Assembly (NCBI GenBank): GCA_030829155.1
Contig: JAURBD010000055.1
Span: 1 to 9,888 of the forward strand
Source of the DNA: Flavobacteriaceae bacterium
GTDB lineage: Bacteria; Bacteroidota; Bacteroidia; Flavobacteriales; Flavobacteriaceae
Length of the DNA: 9,888 bases
Direction of reading: 5' to 3'
Part shown: positions 1 to 7,007 of the stretch, piece by piece
Layout of the letters: each line of letters begins with the position of its first letter
Numbering within the stretch: position 1 is the stretch's first letter
Program-made: the position numbers and the translations under genes
Notes under the pieces: model-generated
What the model saw: the letters and a program-made list of their open reading frames with translations, nothing else
Told to the model about the DNA's origin: nothing
The model's database searches: none

Positions 1-783
1 AATCTGTGTTCCCAAAACAGGAATGGAAACCTCTACAGCTGAGTCTTTTTTTATGTTGGGAAGGTGTATTTCAGGGATTTCAGCTATAGCTTTCATTTGA
101 TCAAGATTTATGATTCTTATAATGGGTGTTGATCCAGGGATAAGGTTACTTCCAGTATCAGCGATGATATGATCAATGATTCCGCTGAAAGGAGCAACTA
201 TTTTAGTTTTTGCTACTTGATCGTTCATCTGAGAGACCCCTTTTTTGAGGCTTAGGTATTGAGTTTTGGTTTGTAAAAACTGAATTTCTGAACCTATTTT
301 TTTATCCCATAGGCGTTTTTGTCGCTCATAAGTTGTTCGAGCAAGTTTCAACTGAAGTTTCATTTGGTCTAATTGATCTTTTAATCCTCCGTCAGACAAT
401 TCGGCAATCAATGTTCCTTTTTCTATTTTTTGTCCTTCGGTGACATGGATTTTTTTGAGTAATCCAGGAATCTCCGGATAAATAATTACATTTTTGTTGG
501 TTTCAAGTGATCCTTGAAATGAAACATAGTGCTCAAAAGACTCTTTCTGAAGTTCAATAGATCCCACCAAAGCGAACTTTTGTCTACTATCTTTTTCCGC
601 CAAAGATTCGTTCAGTAGATCCAATTCTTTTTGTAGTTGGTTGATGGTTTTTACATGGGTTGTTTTTTCTAGTTGAATTTCTTCCAAGGTACCTTGAGCG
701 ATAATTTCTGAAACGCTTTTTTTACCAGATGACCCGCATTGAATAAAACTTGCTATGGTTAGGAGTGTGATTAATTTTTTCAT
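1..783 (-). CDS. RND efflux periplasmic adaptor (membrane fusion) lipoprotein, partial at C-terminus
   Basis: This is the HlyD/AcrA-type adaptor that bridges an inner-membrane RND pump to a TolC-like channel. The gene reads leftward from an ATG at 783-781 and is open for 261 codons to the window edge, so the C-terminus is missing. The N-terminus (MKKLITLL...FIQC) looks like a lipoprotein signal with Cys16 as the lipidated residue; Gln at -1 is not classical. Residues about 30-65 are charged and heptad-like, a short predicted coiled coil found in many Bacteroidota adaptors. A biotinyl/lipoyl-like half follows at about 95-130 (IPGLLKKIHVTEGQKIEKG), then an alpha-hairpin at about 130-190, and the returning lipoyl half with KIVAPFSG at 194-201. 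It begins 9 bases after the tolC-like gene, so both are surely cotranscribed. Family assignment is firm; the substrate cannot be read from the sequence. Confidence 0.93.
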   Translation of the reverse strand, partial: MKKLITLLTIASFIQCGSSGKKSVSEIIAQGTLEEIQLEKTTHVKTINQLQKELDLLNESLAEKDSRQKFALVGSIELQKESFEHYVSFQGSLETNKNVIIYPEIPGLLKKIHVTEGQKIEKGTLIAELSDGGLKDQLDQMKLQLKLARTTYERQKRLWDKKIGSEIQFLQTKTQYLSLKKGVSQMNDQVAKTKIVAPFSGIIDHIIADTGSNLIPGSTPIIRIINLDQMKAIAEIPEIHLPNIKKDSAVEVSIPVLGTQI

Positions 784-792
784 TTAATTTTT

Positions 793-2127
793 TTATTTAG
801 GGTTGTTGATTATGATATCTAGCGCAGTTTTTTTTGATACAATATCTTTCATGGATAGAATGTAATTTTGTTGTCTGTTGAATAATTGAACTTGAGCTTG
901 GCGCAGATCAAAGCTGCTTGCCAGTCCCTCAAAAAATTTAGTTTTATTTTTCTTTTCAATACGGGTAGCCAAGTCCAATTGGTTTTGGGCGTTGTTGTAG
1001 TTTCTTATTGCTAGTTGATAATTATTTTTTGCTTGTTCATATTCTACAAAAATTTTGTTTTTTGCTTCTTTGAAAGAAAGTTTTGCTTGCTCCAATGAGA
1101 TTTTTGCTTTTTGAGAAGAAGCGGTTCTTCCAAATGAACTGAAAATAGGGATTTGTACCCGCACTCCAAAAGCCGAAGATCCAAACCATTTCTGATCTTT
1201 GTCTGTAAAACCAAAAGTGTCATTATTTCCCATGTACATCCCATTAATAAAAGCTTTGAAACTTGGAAGTGACTTAGAACGTTCTAGTTTGTACAACAAT
1301 TCTTCGGAAGTAATTTGACCCTCAGCGATTCTTAGATCAATGTTGTTTTGATAACCTGAACTTTCTTCTTTTAGAACGAGATGAGTAAGGGTTAGCCCTT
1401 CCAGATTATCGGTTAATTTTAAATCGGTATTGAGTTCAAGACCAAGGAGTAACTTCAATGTATTAAGAGAAAGTTCTGCGATGTTTTGGTTGTAGTCGAG
1501 CTGACTTTTAAGAGAGGCAAGGGTAAGTTGAAGTTGTTCAACACTCTCCTCCTCTACAAAACCTGCTCGGAAAAGTTGATGTATCTCTTCAATATCTTTT
1601 GAGGTAATTTCAATATTCTTTTGAAGTAAATCAACACTTTGTTTAACTGTAATAGTATTTAGATAGGAGTCAACAATTGTTCGGCGAACTTCTAATTGTG
1701 TTTTTTCAAGAACATTTTCGGCAACCTGAATAAAATGCTTTATCCCTATTACTCCAACTACATAACTGCCGTCAAACAACAGTTGACTCAGTTCAACGGA
1801 GCCAATTGCGGATTGTTTTGTTCCGAAAGTTATTTCAGAAAACTCACCAGCTTGACCACCAAAGAATTCTGCTGGAATTAAAGATACAGGCAGTTCAATG
1901 TTATTTTGGTAACTGAGGTTTGCCGTAACCTGAGGAAATCCTATGGATAGCGTTTCCCATTTTTTCTTGTACGCTTTTTGAAGTTCTCGATCCGCATTTT
2001 GTAGGGTTAGGTTGAATTGCATCCCCCACTCGATAGCCTCTTGAAGCGATATTGCTCCTGGGGATTCTTGAGCACTAAGGATTATTGTACTCCAGCTTAA
2101 AAGCAGGCAGAGAAGTATTTGTTTCAT
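793..2127 (-). CDS. TolC-family outer-membrane efflux channel
   Basis: This 444-residue protein is the outer-membrane exit duct of a tripartite efflux pump. A Sec signal peptide is clear (MKQILLCLLLSWSTIILSA, cleavage probably after Ala19). The mature part has the outer-membrane efflux protein pattern: the N-terminal ISLQEAIEWGMQFNLTLQNA segment, long amphipathic helices rich in Gln, Asn, Glu and Lys, and a second half that repeats the layout, including a GVRVQIPIFSSFGR segment near residues 321-335 of the type that precedes the second helical hairpin. Length fits the family. It lies 7 bases after the tetR stop and 9 bases before the adaptor start, the expected order regulator, channel, adaptor, pump. 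Start at 2127 is supported by the signal peptide. The exported substrate is unknown. Confidence 0.93.
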   Translation of the reverse strand: MKQILLCLLLSWSTIILSAQESPGAISLQEAIEWGMQFNLTLQNADRELQKAYKKKWETLSIGFPQVTANLSYQNNIELPVSLIPAEFFGGQAGEFSEITFGTKQSAIGSVELSQLLFDGSYVVGVIGIKHFIQVAENVLEKTQLEVRRTIVDSYLNTITVKQSVDLLQKNIEITSKDIEEIHQLFRAGFVEEESVEQLQLTLASLKSQLDYNQNIAELSLNTLKLLLGLELNTDLKLTDNLEGLTLTHLVLKEESSGYQNNIDLRIAEGQITSEELLYKLERSKSLPSFKAFINGMYMGNNDTFGFTDKDQKWFGSSAFGVRVQIPIFSSFGRTASSQKAKISLEQAKLSFKEAKNKIFVEYEQAKNNYQLAIRNYNNAQNQLDLATRIEKKNKTKFFEGLASSFDLRQAQVQLFNRQQNYILSMKDIVSKKTALDIIINNPK

Positions 2128-2134
2128 ATTGATA

Positions 2135-2734
2135 TTAAGTAGTGGATTTGAAGTTGGTTAATGTTTTTAATCCTTTTGGGGTTACTAAGGCTCTGAGATG
2201 ATAATCCAAATAGTTTTCAAATAAGGTTTCAATTTTAAATTCTTCAACGGGAAAGGTTTCAATATCACGAATTCCTCGCATACCGTTGATATACATGCGG
2301 GAAATAAATTCTAAATCGATTTCATTTCTGAATAGTCCAGAATCAACACCCAGTTGGAGACTATTCTTTACCATCCCTCCTAAATAATGATATTCTTTTC
2401 TTTTCAATTCCTCATAAATCTTTGGATAGTATTTCTGTAATTGATAATTGGGAGAACTTTTTTCGTTGCCGATATATTTCATTGCTTCCATTTTTACATA
2501 ATGGAGCTCTTCAATTGGATTTGCAGCTTTTCTTTTTATTTCGATAATGTCTTGGGTAACTTTTTCGAAAATAGAATTTGCAGTCTCACTTATCAGTTGG
2601 TGTTTATTGTCAAAATGAATGTATAAAGTTTTTTTTGAGATCCCCATAGAATCAGCAAGATCGTCCATGGTTACACTTTTAAACCCCAATTGAAGAAAAA
2701 GTTTAGATGCTTTTTCTATTATGATATTTTTCAT
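2135..2734 (-). CDS. TetR/AcrR-family transcriptional regulator of the efflux operon
   Basis: This is a 199-residue one-component repressor-type protein. The N-terminal DNA-binding domain is plain: helix 1 with IIIEKASKLFLQLGFKSVT (residues 4-22), then the helix-turn-helix DDLADSMGISKKTLYIHF (24-41), followed by the usual DNKHQLI. The C-terminal ligand and dimer domain (about 50-199) is variable and gives no clue to the inducer. The frame is open up to an ATG at 2836, but I chose the ATG at 2734: the 34 extra residues resemble no TetR N-terminus, and the predicted promoter at 2795-2826 lies downstream of the longer start. It is the first gene of an operon with the tolC-like gene (7-base gap) and the adaptor, so it probably represses itself and the pump. 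A long inverted repeat at 2800-2841 is its likely binding site. Confidence 0.93.
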   Translation of the reverse strand: MKNIIIEKASKLFLQLGFKSVTMDDLADSMGISKKTLYIHFDNKHQLISETANSIFEKVTQDIIEIKRKAANPIEELHYVKMEAMKYIGNEKSSPNYQLQKYYPKIYEELKRKEYHYLGGMVKNSLQLGVDSGLFRNEIDLEFISRMYINGMRGIRDIETFPVEEFKIETLFENYLDYHLRALVTPKGLKTLTNFKSTT

Positions 2735-2794
2735 TTTAAGCTCTTTGTAGCTGGTAGCAATATTCAAATCAGCACGATTTAATATTAAGGGTTG

Positions 2795-2826
2795 CAAATA
2801 TACCAAGGAAACTTTAAAAACCAAAA
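2795..2826 (-). promoter_or_regulatory. Promoter of the tetR-tolC-adaptor operon
   Basis: Read on the minus strand, TTTTG (2826-2822) is followed after 19 bases by TATATTTG (2802-2795). This matches the Bacteroidota sigma-factor consensus TTG / TAnnTTTG at a typical spacing. Transcription would begin near 2790, leaving a leader of roughly 55 bases before the ATG at 2734. It is the main reason to reject the longer tetR reading frame. Confidence 0.7.
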
Positions 2827-2841
2827 TAGTTTCCAAAGTAT
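2800..2841. promoter_or_regulatory. Probable TetR-family operator (long inverted repeat)
   Basis: An interrupted dyad covers the tetR promoter. The left half is ATACCAAGGAAACT (2800-2813), the right half is AGTTTCCAAAGTAT (2828-2841), separated by 14 bases. The halves pair in two blocks: ATAC with GTAT, and GGAAACT with AGTTTCC, giving 11 of 14 matching positions. It overlaps the -33 element completely and touches the -7 box, so a bound protein would block transcription of tetR. It also sits just upstream of the divergent isoprenyl synthase promoter. That the neighbouring TetR protein binds here is inferred from position and symmetry. Confidence 0.6.
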
Positions 2842-2873
2842 TTTAATTATAATTTAGATGAGATAAAAAAGAT

Positions 2874-2881
2874 TAATTTTG
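2874..2881 (+). promoter_or_regulatory. -7 box of the isoprenyl diphosphate synthase promoter
   Basis: TAATTTTG is an exact TAnnTTTG match 14 bases before the GTG start at 2896. The expected -33 region contains only TTTA (2853-2856), not TTG, so the promoter is weaker in consensus terms than the one facing the other way. Transcription would start around 2886-2888, giving a leader of only about 8-10 bases. Confidence 0.45.
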
Positions 2882-2895
2882 TAAAAAAAATAATT

Positions 2896-3864
2896 GTGCT
2901 AATACATTATCAATCTGCTTTTTTAGCGTTTATGAAAAAGCAATTATCCAATCCAAAGCCCAAAAGTTTATATGAACCTGCATCCTATATTATGGAATTA
3001 GGAGGGAAGCGAATACGCCCTGTTTTAGCCTTATTGGCCGCCGATGCAGTCAGTGATTCTTTTGAACAGGCACTCCCGGCAGCCTTAACTGTTGAGGTTT
3101 TTCATAATTTTAGTTTGATTCATGATGATATCATGGATGACGCTCCACTGAGGAGAGGTAAAGATACCGTTCACCAAAAATGGAATGTTAACACAGCTAT
3201 TCTTTCAGGGGATGTTATGTTGGTTTGGGCTTATGAGTGCCTCAATGTTTATTCTGGAGATCTATTCAAAGAATTGACCACTTTGTTGAGCACGACTGCT
3301 CGAAAAGTTTGTGAGGGACAGCAGCACGATATGGATTTTCCAACTCAATCGTTAGTGTCTCAAGAGGAATATATTGAAATGATTCGATACAAAACAGCCG
3401 AACTTTTGGGTTGTTCTCTTCAGATGGGGGCTTTATGTGGTGGTGTTTCCAAAGCTGCAAGTCAGCCTTTCTATGATTTTGGTATTGATTTGGGTTTAGC
3501 TTTTCAATTACAAGACGATTATTTGGATGCATTTGGGGATCCTAGAACATTTGGAAAACAGGTTGGAGGTGATATTATTGAAAACAAAAAAACAATGCTT
3601 TATCTTCTTGCACTAGAAAAAAGTAATGCTGAAAACAAAATGGTTTTAGAAAGTTTATTTGAAACTAACCCTACCAATCCATCTCAAAAAATAGAACAAG
3701 TTAAAACCTTGTTTCTTGCAACGGGAGCTGCTGATCAAATTCAACATATGATAAGTGATTACACACAAAAAGCATTGAATCAATTAGACCATTTTCCTGT
3801 TGAGAACAAAAAGAAAGAAATTTTTAAAATCTTTTCTAAGCAATTGATGCAAAGAAAATTGTAA
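2896..3864 (+). CDS. Isoprenyl (polyprenyl) diphosphate synthase, probably geranylgeranyl type
   Basis: This trans-prenyltransferase of 322 residues condenses isopentenyl diphosphate with an allylic diphosphate in the cytoplasm. Family marks in order: GGKRIRP at 36-42, the first Asp-rich motif DDIMD at 77-81 with downstream RRG at 86-88, GQQHDMDF at 141-148, KTAEL at 166-170, the second Asp-rich motif DDYLD at 207-211, and GKQVGGDIIENKKT at 220-233. Phe72, five residues before the first Asp motif, is the position where an aromatic residue limits product to C20 in some GGPP synthases, so a C20 product is plausible but not proven; longer chains (quinone side chain) remain possible. The start is GTG at 2896: no ATG lies upstream in frame before a stop at 2863, and the residues LIHYQSAFLAF before the ATG at 2932 fit the family N-terminus. 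It ends flush with the convergent crtY gene. Confidence 0.92.
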   Translation: MLIHYQSAFLAFMKKQLSNPKPKSLYEPASYIMELGGKRIRPVLALLAADAVSDSFEQALPAALTVEVFHNFSLIHDDIMDDAPLRRGKDTVHQKWNVNTAILSGDVMLVWAYECLNVYSGDLFKELTTLLSTTARKVCEGQQHDMDFPTQSLVSQEEYIEMIRYKTAELLGCSLQMGALCGGVSKAASQPFYDFGIDLGLAFQLQDDYLDAFGDPRTFGKQVGGDIIENKKTMLYLLALEKSNAENKMVLESLFETNPTNPSQKIEQVKTLFLATGAADQIQHMISDYTQKALNQLDHFPVENKKKEIFKIFSKQLMQRKL

Positions 3865-5013
3865 TTAAAACATGCGTTTCCAAAGAGCACTAACAAAAAG
3901 TCCAACTGGAAAACTAAGCATAATTTTGAGTTCTTCTAAAAAAGTAGTCTTTTCATCCAAAAATTTAAAAATTAGTTCTGGATTGTTTTTTTTGAACATG
4001 ATTGAAAAAAGTAGGTAACCTTTCTCATTGTGTCTGTTCAAAACATCTAAAAATAAAAGATCATAAAACCAAAAACGATTTTTTTGCTTCATTTGATTTA
4101 GAGGTTTTCCTGTTTTTAAAAAGCATATGGTTTTTTTTGCTTTACGAATCGTTTTTTTAAAGGTATATCCCGTACTGCTTTTAGTCCAACCCCCAGCAGT
4201 TCCTATATGCATGATATTGGCCGTATTATTTTTCCAAAATGGATATGCTGTCATCGGAATACTTCCTTGTTCCCGATCTTCTATAAATATTTTTCCTGCA
4301 TTTTTTTTGTTTAAATATTCCAAAATAGCTTCTTCATATTCTTTATCCTCTAAAAGTTCTGCAGAGAAAAGCGTGTATTCTATCAGGGCTTTATTTTTGG
4401 AAAAAGGAAGTACATAAATAAAACGGGTATTTCCTTTTTGGGGAAGATCAAAGTCCATGAATTGAATGGTTTCAGGATCAAAAATTGGATGCTCTGTATT
4501 TACAAACCAACCAATAAAATGTTGATGTAAGAGGGGGTATTTTTCGTTTTTACTAATGTGAGTTGAGGGAGGGATACTCGAAAACACTTTTTTTGCCCAA
4601 TAGGAATTTTTTTTTCCTAATACATGAACCTTTTTTCCCTTATCGTTTACTGATAAGACCTCTTCCACTAAAAATGTTATATTCGATTTCTTTTCAAGGT
4701 TTTTGTACGATTTTTTATAAAAATCTTCCCCACGAATCATTTTGTATTGGAACGGATTGAGATCTATTTTTTTTTTAAAGTGAGCTGCCTTGAATTCTGC
4801 AGAGTCCCAAACTTTGTAAGTAATAGGATTCCAAACAGAATTTTTGGCTTCCCAAAAACACCAAGTTCTATCGTTTTGATTTTTGATTTCCTTTTCAAGA
4901 ATCAGAACCTGTTTATTTTCAAAGTAAGGGTCATTTCCAAACATTTGAGCAAGAATCAAACCCGATGCTCCACCCCCACAAATAATATAGTCATAATGGT
5001 TTTGGTTTTCCAT
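3865..5013 (-). CDS. crtY: Lycopene beta-cyclase, CrtY type
   Basis: This 382-residue flavoprotein cyclises the ends of lycopene to form beta-carotene, a redox-neutral reaction needing reduced FAD. The N-terminus has the dinucleotide-binding fold YDYIICGGGASG (7-18). DRTWCFW (48-54) is the characteristic cyclase motif. Further marks are QHFIGW (164-169), FMDFD (185-189), IEYT at 211-214, which corresponds to the acidic FLEET-type catalytic stretch of other cyclases, IPMTAYPFW (252-260), and GTAGGWTKSSTGYTF (271-285), the conserved region near the flavin. The ATG at 5013 was chosen because the flavin fold starts right after it; an in-frame ATG at 5091 would add 26 residues unlike the family. 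The other crt genes are absent from the window, but a prenyl synthase lies tail to tail with zero spacing. No convincing TAnnTTTG promoter is visible upstream. Confidence 0.93.
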   Translation of the reverse strand: MENQNHYDYIICGGGASGLILAQMFGNDPYFENKQVLILEKEIKNQNDRTWCFWEAKNSVWNPITYKVWDSAEFKAAHFKKKIDLNPFQYKMIRGEDFYKKSYKNLEKKSNITFLVEEVLSVNDKGKKVHVLGKKNSYWAKKVFSSIPPSTHISKNEKYPLLHQHFIGWFVNTEHPIFDPETIQFMDFDLPQKGNTRFIYVLPFSKNKALIEYTLFSAELLEDKEYEEAILEYLNKKNAGKIFIEDREQGSIPMTAYPFWKNNTANIMHIGTAGGWTKSSTGYTFKKTIRKAKKTICFLKTGKPLNQMKQKNRFWFYDLLFLDVLNRHNEKGYLLFSIMFKKNNPELIFKFLDEKTTFLEELKIMLSFPVGLFVSALWKRMF

Positions 5014-5063
5014 AATATTATCTAAAAATAAAGATTTCAAATGGATACACAGAGTTATTTGAC

Positions 5064-5071
5064 TATTTTTG
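5064..5071 (+). promoter_or_regulatory. -7 box of the ZIP transporter promoter
   Basis: TATTTTTG matches TAnnTTTG exactly and ends 26 bases before the ATG at 5098, giving a leader of about 20 bases. No TTG lies at the right distance upstream, so only half of the usual promoter is recognisable in the 84-base divergent gap with crtY. Confidence 0.4.
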
Positions 5072-5097
5072 AAAAAAATTTTTAAAATCAAGTCTAA

Positions 5098-5913
5098 ATG
5101 GAAACCGTTATAGTATTTTTTGAAAAAACTGACCCCGTATTGGGAGCTTTGTATGCTACCATATTTACGTGGGGATTGACTGCTTTTGGAGCTTCATTTG
5201 TTTTCTTTTTTAAAACTATGAATCGAGCTTTTTTAGACGGAATGCTTGGTTTTACAGGTGGGGTAATGGTTGCCGCAAGTTTTTGGAGTTTATTGGCTCC
5301 AGGAATCGAAATGAGTCCAGGCGAAGGTTTTCTTAAAGTAATGCCAGCCGCAATAGGTTTTGGATTAGGGGCTCTATTTATTTTTGCCTTAGATAAAATT
5401 TTGCCACACATACACATCAACTTTAAAGAGAGCGAGGGAATCAAAACTCCTTGGCACAGAACCACTTTGTTGGTATTGGCAATTACTCTTCACAATATTC
5501 CCGAAGGACTAGCAGTAGGTGTACTTTTTGGAGGGGTAGCAGCTGGATTACCAGAAGCATCAATCGCTGGCGCAGTAGTTTTAGCACTTGGTATTGGAAT
5601 ACAAAATTTCCCAGAGGGTATTGCTATATCGATGCCACTTAGACGCCAAGGAATAAGTCGTTTCAAAAGTTTTTGGTACGGACAATTGTCAGCCGTAGTA
5701 GAGCCTGTTGCAGCAGTTATAGGGGCAGTTGCAGTTACTTTTTTCACTCCCATACTTCCTTATGCTTTGGCTTTTGCAGCTGGAGCAATGATTTTCGTAG
5801 TGGTCGAAGAGGTAATACCCGAAACGCAACAAGACAAGTATACCGACATCGCAACTCTTGGATTTATAGGAGGATTTATTGTGATGATGTCTTTGGATGT
5901 TGCCTTGGGTTAA
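5098..5913 (+). CDS. ZIP-family divalent metal transporter (GufA-like)
   Basis: This 271-residue inner-membrane protein should carry zinc or a related divalent metal into the cytoplasm. About eight hydrophobic segments are visible, the first near residues 15-38 and the last near 251-270. The transport-site helices are clear: HNIPEGLAVG at 132-141 and IQNFPEGIAIS at 168-178, with a conserved Glu202 in the next helix (SAVVEPVAA) and EEVIPE at 237-242. By comparison with the characterised BbZIP, His132, Glu136, Gln169 and Glu173 would form one metal site and Asn133, Asn170, Glu173 and Glu202 the second; this mapping is my inference. The loop before helix four is short with a single HIH (104-106), not a long His-rich loop. 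Metal choice cannot be told. Its stop codon overlaps that of convergent thiL. Confidence 0.9.
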   Translation: METVIVFFEKTDPVLGALYATIFTWGLTAFGASFVFFFKTMNRAFLDGMLGFTGGVMVAASFWSLLAPGIEMSPGEGFLKVMPAAIGFGLGALFIFALDKILPHIHINFKESEGIKTPWHRTTLLVLAITLHNIPEGLAVGVLFGGVAAGLPEASIAGAVVLALGIGIQNFPEGIAISMPLRRQGISRFKSFWYGQLSAVVEPVAAVIGAVAVTFFTPILPYALAFAAGAMIFVVVEEVIPETQQDKYTDIATLGFIGGFIVMMSLDVALG

Positions 5914-6968
5914 TCGTTTTCTTTATTTTCAATTCCATTCCAACCTTGTGCAGTTAATTCAATTTGTTGACCGAGTCCAGTAACCATATTGTATCCAGAG
6001 GCAACTTCTGTCATGTGACCAATAATACTTAAATGTGGATGACCTTTTATCCTTTCAAAATCACTTTGTTCTATCGTAAATAAAAGTTCGTAATCCTCCC
6101 CTCCATTGAGGGCAGCGGTTGTACTATTTATTTTGAATTCTTCACAGGTTTTTAAAACTTCTGGATCGACAGGAATTTTATCCTCATAAACTTGACAACC
6201 TAATTTTGAAGCTTTTGAAAGGTGCAAAATTTCTGAGGAAAGGCCATCGCTAACATCAATCATAGCAGTTGGTTTTACTTCTAAACCCTTGAGAAGAGCT
6301 TTGATGTCAACTCTAGACTCAGGCTTTAGTTGTCTTTCAATACAGTAACTGTATTCGGATAGGTCGGGTTGAGACTGAGGATTTACTTGAAAAACTGCTT
6401 TTTCACGTTCCAAAACTTGAAGCCCCATGTACGCTGCTCCCAGATCACCAGTAACTACAACAAGATTTCCTTCTTTTGCTCCATTTCTTAAAGCAATCTC
6501 ATCTTTACTTGCTTTTCCAATTGCAGTAACTGAAATCAGCAGGCCTTTAGTAGAACTTGTTGTGTCTCCACCAACCAAATCGACCTTATAATTATTACAT
6601 GCCAAATGGATTCCCAGATACAATTCTTCAAGTGCTTCCAGGGGAAATCTATTGGAAACAGCAATGGAGACTGTAATCTGTGTTGCAACAGCATTCATTG
6701 CATAAATATCGGAGAGATTTACTATAACTGCTTTGTAACCCAAGTGTTTGAGAGGCATATAACTGAGGTCGAAATGAACCCCTTCGATTAGTAAATCTGT
6801 TGAAACTAATGTTTCATCTTCGCCGTGTTGAATGACAGCTGCATCATCACCAATACCGAATTGTGTGGAAGAGTCTTTGATTTTAAAGCTTTTTGTAAGA
6901 GTTTCAATTAATCCAAATTCACCTAAGGTGGCAATCGGAGTTTTGGGAATGTTTTTATCATCTAGCAT
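5910..6968 (-). CDS. thiL: Thiamine-monophosphate kinase
   Basis: ThiL phosphorylates thiamine monophosphate with ATP to make thiamine diphosphate, the last step of cofactor synthesis, in the cytoplasm. The protein has 352 residues, usual for Bacteroidota members, and belongs to the AIR synthase-like fold. Motifs in order: LGEFGLI (15-21), GIGDDAAV (38-45), STDLLIEGVHF (56-66), VNLSDIYAMNA (83-93), VGGDTT (132-137), VVTGDLG (171-177), MIDVSDGL (236-243) and LNGGEDYELLF (288-297); the acidic residues are the magnesium and nucleotide ligands of the family. The C-terminal QGWNGI is also typical. The ATG at 6968 agrees with the family N-terminus. No other thiamine gene is nearby. The last four bases overlap the ZIP transporter gene on the other strand. 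Confidence 0.96.
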   Translation of the reverse strand: MLDDKNIPKTPIATLGEFGLIETLTKSFKIKDSSTQFGIGDDAAVIQHGEDETLVSTDLLIEGVHFDLSYMPLKHLGYKAVIVNLSDIYAMNAVATQITVSIAVSNRFPLEALEELYLGIHLACNNYKVDLVGGDTTSSTKGLLISVTAIGKASKDEIALRNGAKEGNLVVVTGDLGAAYMGLQVLEREKAVFQVNPQSQPDLSEYSYCIERQLKPESRVDIKALLKGLEVKPTAMIDVSDGLSSEILHLSKASKLGCQVYEDKIPVDPEVLKTCEEFKINSTTAALNGGEDYELLFTIEQSDFERIKGHPHLSIIGHMTEVASGYNMVTGLGQQIELTAQGWNGIENKEND

Positions 6969-6972
6969 GTTG

Positions 6973-7005
6973 CAAAAATAAGAGGTTTATACAAATAAAC
7001 CCAAA
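6973..7005 (-). promoter_or_regulatory. Promoter of thiL
   Basis: On the minus strand TTTG (7005-7002) is followed after 21 bases by TATTTTTG (6980-6973), an exact TAnnTTTG box with a spacing at the long end of the range. Transcription from it would start at or within a base or two of the ATG at 6968, so the mRNA would be leaderless or nearly so. A one-mismatch alternative (TTTATTTG, 6999-6992) lacks a -33 partner. Confidence 0.45.
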
Positions 7006-7007
7006 GG

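Noticed and set aside
2735..2836. A 34-residue N-terminal extension of the TetR-family protein starting at the ATG at 2836.
   Set aside because: The extension resembles no TetR N-terminus, and the predicted promoter and operator lie inside it, so it would not be transcribed in full.
4127..4417. A 96-codon plus-strand open frame inside crtY.
   Set aside because: It is antisense to conserved cyclase motifs, with no promoter or family features; treated as chance.
5014..5091. A 26-residue extension of lycopene cyclase from the ATG at 5091.
   Set aside because: The flavin-binding fold begins just after the ATG at 5013, and the added residues look like translated AT-rich spacer.
5014..5097. Promoter for crtY at TATCCATTTG (minus strand, about 5047-5038).
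   Set aside because: The spacing inside the box is four bases instead of two and no -33 TTG lies at the right distance.
5094..5465. A 123-codon open frame on the minus strand inside the ZIP transporter gene.
   Set aside because: It is a shadow of the transporter frame; composition is Lys/Pro-rich low-complexity with no family resemblance, while the plus strand encodes a clear ZIP protein.
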